This document shows, in pieces, positions 44,022 through 53,623 of a stretch of DNA of 64,000 nt. Source of the stretch: Brevibacillus parabrevis (GTDB lineage: Bacteria; Bacillota; Bacilli; Brevibacillales; Brevibacillaceae); NCBI RefSeq assembly GCF_003710905.1, contig NZ_RHHV01000005.1:310001-374000 (forward strand), in the 5' to 3' direction. Under the pieces are notes generated by a model. The model did not search any database. It had not been told where the DNA came from and saw only the letters and a program-made list of their open reading frames with translations. The position numbers were made by a program, and so were the translations under genes. Numbering within the stretch: the stretch's first letter is position 1; every line of letters starts with the position of its first letter.

Positions 44022-46657
44022 AAAAGGACATTCTTTTGACAAAGCTGTACATCCCCAAACCGCGGCCAAAAGCGGTCCGACGCCCGCGGCTCGTGGAAAA
44101 ATTGAGCGAAGGGATGCATCGCAAGCTGACGCTGATTTCTGCTCCAGCAGGCTACGGCAAGACGGCGCTTGTCAGTGAATGGCTGGCAGATGCTCCCGTC
44201 TCTGTCGCCTGGCTGTCGCTCGATGGGGGAGACGACGACCTGGGGCGTTTCCTGCGCTGCGTGATCGCAGCTATGCAGACGATTGAGCCGTCTATTGGAA
44301 AAGGGCTGCTGCCCATGCTCAAGGCTGCGGAAAGTTCGCCAAGCGAGGCGATGCTGCTGTCTTTGTTGCACGATCTCCACTCTTTATCCCCGGCGATGGT
44401 TCTCGTTCTGGATGACTATCATCTTCTCCGCTCTCCGAGTATTCATGAGGCGGTTGCTTTTCTGTTGGAACGCATGCCGCCGCAACTTCATCTCGTCATC
44501 ACGACCCGCGCGCAGCCGCCGTTGCCTTTGGCGAGGATGCGCGCGAAGGATCAGCTGACGGAAGTTCATGCTGGCGATCTGCGCTTTGCCCAGCGGGAAG
44601 CCGGCGAATTTTTGTGCCAGGGGATGGGGCTGGTTCTTTCCGAGACAAGCGTCGGGATTTTGGCAGAACGCACAGAAGGCTGGATTGCCGGATTGCAGCT
44701 GGTGGCGCTTGCTTTGCGCAGGGAAGGCGAGCCGGATCGGTTGATTCAGTCTTTTCCGCCTAATCATCCTTATGTGTGGGACTATTTGGTCGAGGAAGTG
44801 CTGAATCAGGAAACGGAGAGCATCCAGTCGTTTTTGCTCCAGACGTCTGTTCTTGAACGGATGAGCGGGCCGCTTTGCGATGCTGTTCTGAGCGACGGGG
44901 AGCACACAGTCCGGGCTGGCTTTGGCGAAGCGACGCTGGCCTTGCTTGATCGTGCCAATCTGTTTCTTGTCGCCTTGGACAGCGAACGGCGCTGGTATCG
45001 CTACCACCATCTTTTTGCCGAGCTTTTGCGCAAACGGCTTGATCCAACCGTCGCTGCAAGCTTGCATATTCGCGCAAGCAGCTGGTATGAAGCGAACGGC
45101 TTTGCGCTTGAGGCGTTTCACCATGCTGTTTGCGCCCACGATACAAAAAGGGCGGCGCGGCTGGCGGAAGGTGCTGGCTTGCCCCTGATTTTTCGCGGGG
45201 CAGTGACCCCTGTTCTGCAATGGCTGGAGTCATTGGGCGAGCAGGAAAAGAACGAGCTGCCCGGTTTGTGGGTGATGCAAGCGTCTGCGCTGTTGATGAC
45301 TGGAAAAACAACAGGCGTGGAACCAAAGCTGCAAGCTGCCGAAAAAGTGTTGCAGGCGGTGGAGCAAAGCGACATGACCCGTGATTTGCTCGGTCATATC
45401 GCGGCGATCCGCGCTTCGTTGGCGGTGAGCAAGCACGACGCGGAGCGGATCGTAGCGGAGTCGCACCGTGCTCTGGAGCTTTTGCATCCAGAAAATGTGC
45501 CTGTACGCACAGCGACACTATGGGCACGCGGGTACGGCTGCCAGCTTCGGGGCGAATGGGCAGAGGCGAGCGTGGCTTATACGCAAGCTTTGGCGAACAG
45601 TGAAAGGGTCGGCCATGTCCTGATTACCATGCTGGCAACACTTGGCCTGGGGATGATTCAGGAGATGGAATCCCGGCTGTACCTGGCGGAGCGAAGCTAT
45701 CTGCGGGTGCTGAAGCTCGCGGGCGATCCGCCGCTGCCGGCAGCTTGCAAGGCGCATCTTGGTTTGGCTCGCCTGTATTACGAGTGGGATGAACGGGAAA
45801 AAGCGTTGGAGCATACTCGTCAGAGCGTGAAGTGGGCAAAACAGCTGGAACAGACGGATTGCGTGGTCGAGAGCGAGATTTTTTTAGCCAGGCTAAAGCT
45901 TGCCCAAGGCGATGCCAGCGGGGCAGCACGCATGCTGGCAGAAAGCGATCACACGGTCCAGCGGCAAAACTTCGCAGTCCAGCTTCCTCAGCTTTTGGCG
46001 GTCCAGACCATGGTGCAACTGCATAAAGGCAATCTGGCTGCTGCCGAGCGCCTGGCGACGGCGAATGGACAGCTCGCAAGCACTCGCGCCCGGGTGTATT
46101 TGGCCAAGGGCAATTCCGCCCAAGCCGTGGCGATTCTCAAACCGTGGCATCAAGAGCTGGAGCAGACCCGCCAAGAACGGGAGCGGATCGAGGCCAAGCT
46201 GCTTTTGGCTGTCGCGCTTTTTGGGCATGGGGAAAAGCGCCAGGCGGTACAACTGCTTCGCGAAGCTTTGGCACTGGCTGAGCCGGGCGGGCTGGTGCGG
46301 ACGTTTGTCGATGAAGCTGCTTTGCTCCTGCCGCTGTTGCGTGAGTGGACAGCAGCCGAAGCGGCGTCTGAGTATTGTGGCAAGCTTCTCGCTGCCATGA
46401 ACCAGTTGGCGCCAGCACACGGGACGGGTCAGCCAGTGCAAGCGCAGCAAGCCGAGTCTCTGATCGAGCCGTTGAGCAATCGCGAGCTGGAAGTGCTCCG
46501 CCTGATTGCCCAAGGCTTTTCCAACCAGCAGATCAGCGAAAGGCTGTTTATTGCATTGCCGACTGTAAAAGGGCACAACCGGGTCATTTTTGAAAAGCTG
46601 CAAGTGAAGCGGCGCACGGAGGCAGTCGCGCGCGCACGCGAGTTTGGACTGTTGTAG
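44012..46657 (+). CDS. MalT-like LuxR-family ATP-dependent regulator
   Basis: A large transcription activator of the MalT/LAL type, 881 residues. Walker A in [15 protein letters not shown] (residues about 42-50), Walker [14 protein letters not shown]-like helical repeats in the middle (about 380-780), and a C-terminal LuxR helix-turn-helix [46 protein letters not shown]. The HTH is followed by ARAREFGLL, typical of MalT. Start taken as GTG at 44012 ([17 protein letters not shown]), overlapping the previous gene by 10 nt; an upstream in-frame ATG (43931) would overlap it by 91. Likely target is the neighbouring reductase, by position only. Confidence 0.85.
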   Translation: MGLEKDILLTKLYIPKPRPKAVRRPRLVEKLSEGMHRKLTLISAPAGYGKTALVSEWLADAPVSVAWLSLDGGDDDLGRFLRCVIAAMQTIEPSIGKGLLPMLKAAESSPSEAMLLSLLHDLHSLSPAMVLVLDDYHLLRSPSIHEAVAFLLERMPPQLHLVITTRAQPPLPLARMRAKDQLTEVHAGDLRFAQREAGEFLCQGMGLVLSETSVGILAERTEGWIAGLQLVALALRREGEPDRLIQSFPPNHPYVWDYLVEEVLNQETESIQSFLLQTSVLERMSGPLCDAVLSDGEHTVRAGFGEATLALLDRANLFLVALDSERRWYRYHHLFAELLRKRLDPTVAASLHIRASSWYEANGFALEAFHHAVCAHDTKRAARLAEGAGLPLIFRGAVTPVLQWLESLGEQEKNELPGLWVMQASALLMTGKTTGVEPKLQAAEKVLQAVEQSDMTRDLLGHIAAIRASLAVSKHDAERIVAESHRALELLHPENVPVRTATLWARGYGCQLRGEWAEASVAYTQALANSERVGHVLITMLATLGLGMIQEMESRLYLAERSYLRVLKLAGDPPLPAACKAHLGLARLYYEWDEREKALEHTRQSVKWAKQLEQTDCVVESEIFLARLKLAQGDASGAARMLAESDHTVQRQNFAVQLPQLLAVQTMVQLHKGNLAAAERLATANGQLASTRARVYLAKGNSAQAVAILKPWHQELEQTRQERERIEAKLLLAVALFGHGEKRQAVQLLREALALAEPGGLVRTFVDEAALLLPLLREWTAAEAASEYCGKLLAAMNQLAPAHGTGQPVQAQQAESLIEPLSNRELEVLRLIAQGFSNQQISERLFIALPTVKGHNRVIFEKLQVKRRTEAVARAREFGLL

Positions 46658-46768
46658 GCGGTGCTGTTTTTCAGCCGTGATTGTTTTTGCAAAACCATAC
46701 TTTAGTAGCTGTAGCGAGACCGTTCATAGCGGCTATACTCATGGCAAACAGGAAAAAGGAGGAAGCCT

Positions 46769-47707
46769 ATGAGAGCTGTCGTCTGCACCAGCTATGGAGC
46801 ACCGGATGTCCTCTCGCTCCAGGAGGTAGCCAAGCCCGTTCCGAAAGAGCATGAGATTCTCGTGAAAATATATGCGACCACGGTCACTTCCGGGGATTGC
46901 CGGGTGCGCGCTTTTCGCTGTCCGTTGCTGTATTGGCTGCCTATGCGGTTGCTGATCGGATGGAACAAGCCGCGAAACTCGATTTTGGGCGTCGAGCTGG
47001 CTGGAGAGGTGGAAGCGGTCGGCAAGCAAGTCAAGCGCTTCAAGCCAAAAGACAAGGTGTATGCGATCACCGAGATGGACTTTGGCACGTATGCCGAATA
47101 CAAATGCTTGCACGAGGACGCCAACGTCACCCTCATGCCGACTAATGCCACTTATGAAGAAGCCGCAGTGATGCCGTTTGGCGGAACTACCGCCTTGCAC
47201 TTTTTCCGCAAAGGACAGTTGCAGCGCGGGCAACGAGTCTTGATCTACGGCGCCTCGGGATCGGTCGGCACATCGGCGGTGCAGCTCGCCAAATACTTCG
47301 GAGCCGAGGTGACCGGAGTGTGCAGTACCGCCAATGTAGAACTGGTCAGGCAGCTTGGCGCGGATGAGGTGATCGACTATACAAAAGAAAACTTTGCCCA
47401 ATCCGGCAAGCAGTACGACATCGTCTTTGACGCTGTAGGAAAATGCGCGAAATCCCGCTGCAAGCAGGTGCTGGCTCCCCATGGCAAATACCTCACCGTG
47501 GAAGGGCAAGGAGTGGCAAAAGTGCGCGTGGAAGACATGCAGCTTCTCGCCGAGCTGATGGAGTCGGGCCAGCTCCGGGCGGTCATCGACAGACGCTATC
47601 CGCTGGAACAGATTCCACAGGCACATGAATACGTAGAGCAGGGGCACAAAAAAGGAAATGTAGTCATTACGGTAGCAGATGACTCCGCGAACGGACACAA
47701 CGGCTGA
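46769..47707 (+). CDS. Zinc-independent medium-chain reductase (quinone-oxidoreductase-like)
   Basis: NAD(P)H-dependent oxidoreductase of the MDR superfamily, 312 residues. GroES-like N-terminus (MRAVVCTSYGAPDVLSLQEV ... GVELAGEVEAVGKQVKRFKPKDKV) and Rossmann domain with ASGSVGTSAVQLAKYFGAEV. Structural zinc Cys are absent. It resembles NADPH:quinone reductases and alcohol dehydrogenase-like proteins that detoxify reactive carbonyls. AAGGAGG lies 8 nt before the ATG. It follows the MalT-like gene after 111 bp with a TATACT (46734-46739) that may be its own promoter. Terminator overlaps the stop. Confidence 0.88.
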   Translation: MRAVVCTSYGAPDVLSLQEVAKPVPKEHEILVKIYATTVTSGDCRVRAFRCPLLYWLPMRLLIGWNKPRNSILGVELAGEVEAVGKQVKRFKPKDKVYAITEMDFGTYAEYKCLHEDANVTLMPTNATYEEAAVMPFGGTTALHFFRKGQLQRGQRVLIYGASGSVGTSAVQLAKYFGAEVTGVCSTANVELVRQLGADEVIDYTKENFAQSGKQYDIVFDAVGKCAKSRCKQVLAPHGKYLTVEGQGVAKVRVEDMQLLAELMESGQLRAVIDRRYPLEQIPQAHEYVEQGHKKGNVVITVADDSANGHNG

Positions 47708-47722
47708 AAAGGCCGTTTTTTT
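47699..47722 (+). terminator. Terminator of the reductase gene
   Basis: ACGGCTGAAAAGGCCGTTTTTTT, with the stop codon TGA inside the loop region. Confidence 0.82.
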
Positions 47723-47733
47723 GTATTTGTATG

Positions 47734-47798
47734 GAAAAACGTCTCGATATTTATCGGGAAAACGCATGTGACCGCTTCTGGTCAGCCAAACAGTCATG
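47734..47798 (-). repeat. 65-bp dispersed repeat, copy B
   Basis: On the minus strand it reads CATGACTGTTTGGCTGACC and so on to GAGACGTTTTTC. About 51 of 65 bases match the copy at 58081-58145. Both contain a TGACC ... GGTCA hairpin core. Confidence 0.65.
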
Positions 47799-47915
47799 AC
47801 GTTATTGTTTGCCGCAACACATGGGTGGAAGCGGTTCCAACCGCATGTCAGGGGAAAGAAATTGACCGTATTGACAGGCAGGTGAGAACTGTTTATAGTA
47901 TGTAATTGTCAGAAA
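47799..47915. other. Upstream region of the siderophore-binding gene
   Basis: Contains the small palindrome GCGGTTCCAACCGC and leads into the Fur box; no gene. Confidence 0.4.
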
Positions 47916-47930
47916 TGATTATCATTATCA
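47916..47930 (+). promoter_or_regulatory. Fur box before the second siderophore-binding gene
   Basis: TGATTATCATTATCA: 13 of 14 specified bases match the Fur consensus, 37 bp before the start codon. Confidence 0.8.
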
Positions 47931-47967
47931 TCTACAAGTTTTTATTTGCCAAAAAGGAGACTGCAAC

Positions 47968-48945
47968 ATGAAAAAGTGGCTCATTCCTTTCCTGATGTCG
48001 CTTTCGCTGATGGTCAGCGCTTGCGGCAATGCATCGACGCCGACACCAAACAATGCGGGCGGCAGTGAGACAAATCAACAGCAGGCAACAAAAACCGAAG
48101 AAAAGCCGAATGCGAATGCTGAGGCCAAACCTGAAATGATCACGTACCAGTCGGAGAACGGTCCGGTTGAGGTTCCTGCCCAGCCAAAAAGAATCGTGGG
48201 CCTGACCAACGCGCCTAACGTAGTTGCGCTTGGCGGCACACTGGTCGGGATCGACGAGTGGACGAAGAAAAATCCACTGTTCACCGACAAAGTCAAAGAT
48301 GTCGAAGTCGTATCGGACGAGACGATGGAGAAGATTTTGGCTCTCCAGCCCGACCTGATTATTGCCGGATCGTGGATGAAAAACCTCGACAAGATGAAGG
48401 AAATCGCACCGACAGTCGTCTACACGTGGGGCAAGCTGGACTACCTGGCGCAGCAACGCGAGATTGGTAAGCTTTTGAACAAGGAAAAAGAGGCGCAAGC
48501 GTGGATCGACGATTTCACGAAGCGCGCGCAAGCTGCTGGCGAAGAAATCAAGGCGAAAATCGGTAAGGACACGACCGTCTCCGTGTTCGAGCATGATACG
48601 AAAGACTTTTACGTCTTCGGCAACAACTGGGCTCGCGGAACGGAAATCCTGTATCAGGCAATGGGCCTCGCCATGCCGGAAAAAGTCAAGAAAGACGCAC
48701 TTGGCCCTGGCTACTACACGCTTTCTTTGGAAGTGATTCCGGAGTACGCTGGAGACTACATCGTGCTCAGCCAGCGCAAGGGCGGAGAAAATCCGTTCCT
48801 GACCTCGGAGACGTGGAAAAAGATTCCCGCTGTGAAAAATAACCATGTGATCGTGATCGACATGGAAGCATCGACGTACAGCGACCCGATTACGCTGGAA
48901 TATTTGCTGAAAATCTTCAAGGAAGGCTTTCTCTCCCAGTCGTAA
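47968..48945 (+). CDS. Iron-siderophore ABC transporter binding lipoprotein
   Basis: A 325-residue lipoprotein for ferric siderophore capture. Signal peptide with lipobox LMVSACGN (Cys at about 19), a low-complexity Gln/Asn/Lys linker (NQQQATKTEEKPNANAEAK), then the FecB/FeuA-like fold: VEVPAQPKRIVGLTNAPNVVALGGTLVGIDEW, MEKILALQPDLIIAGSW and the closing WKKIPAVKNNHVIVIDM. AAGGAG lies 10 nt before the ATG and a Fur box precedes it. It is like the lipoprotein at 31397 in layout, and again no permease is adjacent. Confidence 0.9.
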   Translation: MKKWLIPFLMSLSLMVSACGNASTPTPNNAGGSETNQQQATKTEEKPNANAEAKPEMITYQSENGPVEVPAQPKRIVGLTNAPNVVALGGTLVGIDEWTKKNPLFTDKVKDVEVVSDETMEKILALQPDLIIAGSWMKNLDKMKEIAPTVVYTWGKLDYLAQQREIGKLLNKEKEAQAWIDDFTKRAQAAGEEIKAKIGKDTTVSVFEHDTKDFYVFGNNWARGTEILYQAMGLAMPEKVKKDALGPGYYTLSLEVIPEYAGDYIVLSQRKGGENPFLTSETWKKIPAVKNNHVIVIDMEASTYSDPITLEYLLKIFKEGFLSQS

Positions 48946-48977
48946 CGAGAGGCAGCTGCATACGAAAAAATAACGAG

Positions 48978-49006
48978 AACGTCTGGGGAACCAGGCGTTT
49001 TTTTTG
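48978..49006 (+). terminator. Terminator of the lipoprotein gene
   Basis: AACGTCTGG, GGAA, CCAGGCGTTTTTTTT. Confidence 0.88.
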
Positions 49007-49078
49007 TGGGAGCATGCCGGGGCGCAAAGCTCGCACAATACTGCCAAAGAACACGGCAAACCCCTTCTGGCAAAAGAA

Positions 49079-49127
49079 AAATCCCATGTGTCTTCACGCG
49101 AATGAGCGCAGACATGAGGGATTTTTT
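49079..49127 (-). terminator. Terminator of the amidohydrolase operon
   Basis: AAAAATCCCATGTGTC / GACATGAGGGATTTTT with an inner GCG pair; T runs on both sides, so it may work in both directions. Ends 34 bp from the amidohydrolase stop. Confidence 0.8.
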
Positions 49128-49160
49128 TGATGGACGTGAAAGGAAATTCATTGCAGTTTA

Positions 49161-50018
49161 CTACTCGACAAAAGCCCGCACCTTCGGAAACACCTTCAAC
49201 GCCGTCTTGTAAAACACATCCGCATGATACTCAGCCGGAATCAGCTCCTGCACAAACTGGATGTACGACTTCACAGGGGCGAGCGGCCAGTCGGTGCCGA
49301 ACAAAAATTTGTCATAATGATCGCAGTACGTAATCGCATGGCGCAGATGAGCGAAGAACAGCGGCGATTCGGCCAGTCTGCGGCAGTTGTCTGCGTCACC
49401 GACCATCAAGCCGGACAGGTCGGCAAACATGTTGCGGTTTTTGTACACGACTTCTGCGCCATCCAGCACCCACGGGTCACCGAAATGGGCCATCATGAAG
49501 TTCACGTCCCGATGCTTCACCGCTACCTCGTCGAGAGTGAGCGGATGCGAATACTTGAGCAGACCTCGTTCCGAGTAAGTGTCACCCGTATGGAAAACAA
49601 CGGGCACCCCGTATTTGGCGGCGAGTGCATAGACCGGATCGTAGACGCTGTCGTAGGCGTAGAACGGATAGTAGCCGAGATAAATTTTCAAGCCGACCGC
49701 CTGGGGGTGTTGCAAATCTTGCTCCAGGCGAGCAACCGCCGCATCGTCCAGCGTGTACGGATTAATCCCCAGGCAGTAGACGAGCTGCGGTGGCAGTTCA
49801 GCGGTCAAGTCCAGACCCATCGGCGTGATCGCTTCGTAATCGGGAAAGCCGTCCTGCTTTGTTTCCGTCAAGCCCATGCCGATTCCGAGCACCACTCCGT
49901 TGTCCTTATATTCCTGCAAAATGCCTTGGACAGAGTAGTCGACAAACGACTTCTCCGCGGCTGTCCGCTTAAATTCTTCGATATGCGATAAATGCATGTG
50001 CGCATCAATGATCTTCAT
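49161..50018 (-). CDS. Metal-dependent amidohydrolase (TIM-barrel, AMA family)
   Basis: A 285-residue cytosolic hydrolase of the amidohydrolase-2 type. MKIIDAHMHLSHIEEF carries the HxH metal motif, VVFHTGDTYSERG the next His, MMAHFGDPWVLDGAEVV a further His, and FLFGTDWPLAPVKSY the last Asp. All expected metal ligands are present; substrate unknown (decarboxylation or C-N hydrolysis in the family). The start at 50018 has GGGGGAA 8 nt upstream. It overlaps by 14 nt the 3' end of the GNAT fusion gene, so the two are surely co-translated. Confidence 0.88.
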   Translation of the reverse strand: MKIIDAHMHLSHIEEFKRTAAEKSFVDYSVQGILQEYKDNGVVLGIGMGLTETKQDGFPDYEAITPMGLDLTAELPPQLVYCLGINPYTLDDAAVARLEQDLQHPQAVGLKIYLGYYPFYAYDSVYDPVYALAAKYGVPVVFHTGDTYSERGLLKYSHPLTLDEVAVKHRDVNFMMAHFGDPWVLDGAEVVYKNRNMFADLSGLMVGDADNCRRLAESPLFFAHLRHAITYCDHYDKFLFGTDWPLAPVKSYIQFVQELIPAEYHADVFYKTALKVFPKVRAFVE

Positions 50019-53000
50019 CTGAATTTCCCCCTTCGCCTTCGCTGGTAAACCGGATCGCCCGCAAAGCCGCCAAGGAATCGGCAGGCAGCTCTTTGTCGGC
50101 AAACAGGAAAAAGACAGGCGGCGTAAAGCTCGTGCTGTTGTCCGGCAAGTTCAGTTCGCGCAGGATGGTGGTCATCGCGATTTCCTTGTTGGCGTACACT
50201 TCGACATCTGCGGTGCCCAGATCGGTGAAGATCGTGAGCTGCTCGGCGCGGGAAGCTGCGCCAAACGTATAGTCGGATTGTTCCGTTACGGTCAAATCTC
50301 CCTGCGCCAGCTTGTAGGTCAGCGGCTCCCCGTGTTTCCCCGCTGTTTTCAGCCAAACCGTTTCGTCAGCCGCTTCTGTCTGCAAAAAGACTTCGGTCGC
50401 AAAGCTTTTGTGGGCAAAGTACGTTCCGGTTTTTTGCACGATTTCGACCGTATGGCAAAGGAGCGGGACGCCCGGCAGCAAAAGAAAATATTGGTGGCAG
50501 GTGAGGCCGCGATACTTCTCCTGTTTTTTGACGTGATAGCTGAGCTTGATGCCTTGCCAGACGTTCTGGCGATTGTCGGTCAGCTGGACGAAGGCGGCGC
50601 TTCTTTCTTCTTTAACCAGTGAAAAAGCGCTCAGTTCTTCGATGTGGTTGCCGATGCCGCCTGTCCACGGATTCCACCACGATTTCGGTTGCCGCTGCGG
50701 GAAAGAGCTGGCCAGCCATTCCTGTCCGCCCGAAACGAGCGAGAACAGCGACGGGTAAAAATCCGGTGCTGCTTTGATGCGGATGGAGCCGTTGTCTGCG
50801 CTGTAGACTTGCTGGCCTTGCTCTTCGGTCACTTCCATGGAGATGGAGCCTGGTTGAACCGGGAAAAGGGCGCTTTGCAAGCAAATGTCGTGGGTAGCGA
50901 ACTGACCGTCCACACGAACCAGCTCGTACGCTTTGGCCGAAGCAGGCAAAGCGAAGTGCGCTTCCTGTTCCTCGGCTTCTTCCGTGAAGCGTTGCGTCTG
51001 TCCCAGAGCTTCTTCGCTCGCAAGTAAGGCCGTCAGTTCCCCGTCCAGGTACTGCTGTTTGTATTCTTTTACCTCAACTTTCACTTCGCCGTTTGCCAAA
51101 AATGGGTTGTGATCGTTGGCAATCAGCTCCAGATGAGGGGTCAGCGACAAGTCTTTGGCCAAAGCTTCTTTTCGGGCAAAAGCACGAAATTCTTTCCAGT
51201 CCGTATACGCTCCATGCGCCACGCATATCGGGCCGAACGTCGCGCTGCTCTGCGGCTCCAGCTCTCCGATGCACGATTCCAGGGCGATTTGCCAGCCTTG
51301 AATATCCATCTGGCAAGATGGCGGCCAGCACAATCCCCACGGGGCTGCATCTTCCCGGGAAAACAGCCAGTTTTCACTGAGCAGCTTGCCGTCCCAATAT
51401 TCCAGGTCGCTGCCGTAAGAAGTGGGAACGTCTACATAGCGGCCTTGATAGGGCAAGATCGGGTGCTGGATCGAGTGGATGAGGCTTTGTGTCAGCCATA
51501 GCTCAGCAGCCAGTTTTTCCGTGGAAGTGTTGGTTATATCCAGCGTGTGTTCAACGGTGCCATCGCCGTGCAGCAGCGTTTTGCTGATCAGCGAAAGAGC
51601 AGGGTAGGCATCGGAACGGTAAGCGGCGCGAATACCGATGGCGCCTTTTTCGGAAAAGAAGTCGACGTGCTCCGCGCGCTTTTTGGAAAACTCGCTGGAA
51701 TACGGCTTGCCAAGCTTCGGATAGGCGATGTACGTCGGCGCTCCGCCGTTTCCGCCGGAAATGGTGAGTTCGTTGTCGTCCTTGTTCAAGGTGAGCGTAT
51801 GGCGGCCGTGATGCACTTGCCACGTCAATTCTGTTTCGCCTGCCAGGAGCGCTCCCAATCCGGTAAAGGCAGCGCCAAGCTTTTTCACGAAGGAGACTTG
51901 CTTGCCGTCTGCAAGCTGCCCCACGATTTGCACATCGGCGCTGTAAAATCCGTGGTCGATCAGATCGGCGCGAAGCGGAAGCGAGACGCGTTCTTTGCCG
52001 GACAACCGCAGCGAATGGCTGTGTTCGTGGAAGCGCAAGAATGGCGAGTCAGCCAGTTCAAAAGAAAACTGTGCTTCTTCGGAAAAGTTGTTTTCCATGT
52101 CCAAATAATAGTGTGCAGTTTGACCCGGATAAGTCAGACCAGGAACGTGCATGGTGAGCGAAGCAGGGAATTTGGGCAAGATGCCGACCTGGAACAGCGC
52201 CTTTTTGCCGTTGATTTGAATGTGTGTGCAAACTCTTGGATGCGTGCGCCAAATGCTTTGCTCTTCCGTGATTGCTCCGACCGTAAAGCTTGCAGACAAG
52301 CTCGTTTCGTCCGTGACGGACAGCTCCTGCTGGTAGTCAAACTGAATGTTTTCATTCGACTCTCCCGTCAAGGAAAGCTGCAACGGCTTGCCCGATTTAT
52401 TGACGATCCGGTAGTGAATCTGGTAGTCGCGGCCGAAGACCAGCTCCAGCTGCTCGACCTCGGCGGACAGCAAGTAGTCTTCCGTTTCGATCAGGCGCAG
52501 CCCGCGGCCGCGCCGTTCAAACTCCACGCGCAAGCTCAGGTCGGCTTTTTTCCAGGAGTAGGTGAAGTAATCAAAGCCGTTTTCTTTTCGTCCATCCGGC
52601 TCGACCACAATTTGTCTTGTGGAATCCTGGTACCAGTCCAGCGTATCGAAATAATGCGCGATAGCTTCTGTGCGCAGGACAGTGGGCATCATGTTCATCA
52701 AGTGCGTCGAGTCATCCCGGTCTTCCCAGAAAAAACCGAATTTTTTATACAAAGGAACCGCCTTCGTGTTGCCAGCCCATGTGTACAGGTCAAGCCGCGG
52801 CCAACCAAGCTGGACAGTCTGGTCCAGGGCGAGGGCAAGCAGCATGCGGCCTACTTTTTTTCCGTGATAGTCAGGACGAACGTTGAGCAGGGGGATGTAG
52901 AGGGCGCCCGTATCTTCCCTGTATTCCGCCAGGCTGCAATAGCCGACTACCGATTCGCCGTCCATTGCGAGGTACACAGCAAGCGCGTCGGAGCGAGCTT

Positions 53001-53130
53001 CTTCCTGTCTGATTTGTTCCGCCGTCGTAATCGAATTGCCGCCTCCCCAGCTGTCTCGGCTGGCGTTCCACATATCAGCGACAGCCGCAGCCAGCTCCGG
53101 TCGGTAGAGAACGATAGAGATAGATTCCAT
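50005..53130 (-). CDS. GNAT acetyltransferase fused to a large sugar-binding-like beta domain
   Basis: A 1041-residue cytosolic protein. Residues about 1-150 are a GNAT acetyltransferase (VAVYLAMDGESVVGYCSLAEY, LYIPLLNVRPDYHGKKVGRMLL, PLYKKFGFFWED). Residues about 165-1030 are almost all beta: Ig-like segments (about 170-430) followed by a mutarotase/lyase-like beta-sandwich (LTLNKDDNELTISGGNGGAP; DGTVEHTLDITNTSTEKLAAELWL; WNPWTGGIGNHIEEL). Such a fusion suggests acetylation of, or response to, a carbohydrate. The start at 53130 follows GAGGTG by 8 nt. It is co-translated with the amidohydrolase that overlaps its end by 14 nt. I know of no characterised homologue. Confidence 0.75.
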   Translation of the reverse strand: MESISIVLYRPELAAAVADMWNASRDSWGGGNSITTAEQIRQEEARSDALAVYLAMDGESVVGYCSLAEYREDTGALYIPLLNVRPDYHGKKVGRMLLALALDQTVQLGWPRLDLYTWAGNTKAVPLYKKFGFFWEDRDDSTHLMNMMPTVLRTEAIAHYFDTLDWYQDSTRQIVVEPDGRKENGFDYFTYSWKKADLSLRVEFERRGRGLRLIETEDYLLSAEVEQLELVFGRDYQIHYRIVNKSGKPLQLSLTGESNENIQFDYQQELSVTDETSLSASFTVGAITEEQSIWRTHPRVCTHIQINGKKALFQVGILPKFPASLTMHVPGLTYPGQTAHYYLDMENNFSEEAQFSFELADSPFLRFHEHSHSLRLSGKERVSLPLRADLIDHGFYSADVQIVGQLADGKQVSFVKKLGAAFTGLGALLAGETELTWQVHHGRHTLTLNKDDNELTISGGNGGAPTYIAYPKLGKPYSSEFSKKRAEHVDFFSEKGAIGIRAAYRSDAYPALSLISKTLLHGDGTVEHTLDITNTSTEKLAAELWLTQSLIHSIQHPILPYQGRYVDVPTSYGSDLEYWDGKLLSENWLFSREDAAPWGLCWPPSCQMDIQGWQIALESCIGELEPQSSATFGPICVAHGAYTDWKEFRAFARKEALAKDLSLTPHLELIANDHNPFLANGEVKVEVKEYKQQYLDGELTALLASEEALGQTQRFTEEAEEQEAHFALPASAKAYELVRVDGQFATHDICLQSALFPVQPGSISMEVTEEQGQQVYSADNGSIRIKAAPDFYPSLFSLVSGGQEWLASSFPQRQPKSWWNPWTGGIGNHIEELSAFSLVKEERSAAFVQLTDNRQNVWQGIKLSYHVKKQEKYRGLTCHQYFLLLPGVPLLCHTVEIVQKTGTYFAHKSFATEVFLQTEAADETVWLKTAGKHGEPLTYKLAQGDLTVTEQSDYTFGAASRAEQLTIFTDLGTADVEVYANKEIAMTTILRELNLPDNSTSFTPPVFFLFADKELPADSLAALRAIRFTSEGEGGNSDEDH

Positions 53131-53233
53131 GTTTGCTTGCACCTCGATCTCATGTCAGTTTTTGCCTATTAATAGAGATACGTTTGAAGATAGCATCGGT
53201 TTCTCGTTCTGGCAGTTTTTTCTTGTCAACGCG

Positions 53234-53278
53234 AAAAGCCAGTATCGCTCGGTCAAACTCTAACGATACTGGCTTTTT
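53234..53278 (-). terminator. Terminator of the Crp-ABC-cupin operon
   Basis: AAAAGCCAGTATCG / CGATACTGGCTTTTT, 14 pairs; on the minus strand it lies 34 bp after the cupin stop. Confidence 0.88.
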
Positions 53279-53311
53279 CACTGTTCACTTGTGGCAACCG
53301 AATGTGTGCAC

Positions 53312-53617
53312 TTACGCACGCTCGATGCGGATGACGACCATTTCCACGTCTTCATCCAAAGCGCGCACACTGTGCTTCTCCGCTGGCAGCATGTACAAAA
53401 GCGACTGTGGATCAAGCTCGATCTGCTTCCCGGAAAAGTCAAAGACCGCTTTGCCTTTTTGCACGAGAATCAACACGTCGGCGTCTGTGTCGTGTTCCGG
53501 GATAAAGCTGCCGGCACGCAATTGCAGTTGCAGCACTTTGGTGCGTTCAAAGCCCATCAACGCGCCAATATGCTTGGGCGCGGACTCCAGATAGTTTTTC
53601 AGGTCGAACGTTTGCAT
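53312..53617 (-). CDS. Small cupin-domain protein
   Basis: A 101-residue single cupin (beta barrel). Motif 1-like LRAGSFIPEHDTDADVLILVQKGKAVF and motif 2-like LLYMLPAEKHSVRALDEDVEMVVIR. Of the usual metal ligands only some His/Glu are present (HDTDAD, EKHSVRA), so binding is possible but unproved. GAGGAGTGA lies 9 nt before the ATG and overlaps the end of the permease gene. Last gene of the operon. Likely binds a small anion or the transported compound; inference. Confidence 0.75.
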   Translation of the reverse strand: MQTFDLKNYLESAPKHIGALMGFERTKVLQLQLRAGSFIPEHDTDADVLILVQKGKAVFDFSGKQIELDPQSLLYMLPAEKHSVRALDEDVEMVVIRIERA

Positions 53618-53623
53618 AAATGA

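Noticed and set aside
49161-53130. Biosynthetic gene cluster call for the GNAT/amidohydrolase pair
   Set aside because: No carrier protein, synthetase or export gene is linked to it.
51547-53172. 541-codon plus-strand frame opposite the GNAT fusion
   Set aside because: Antisense of a gene with clear domains; no ribosome site or motif.
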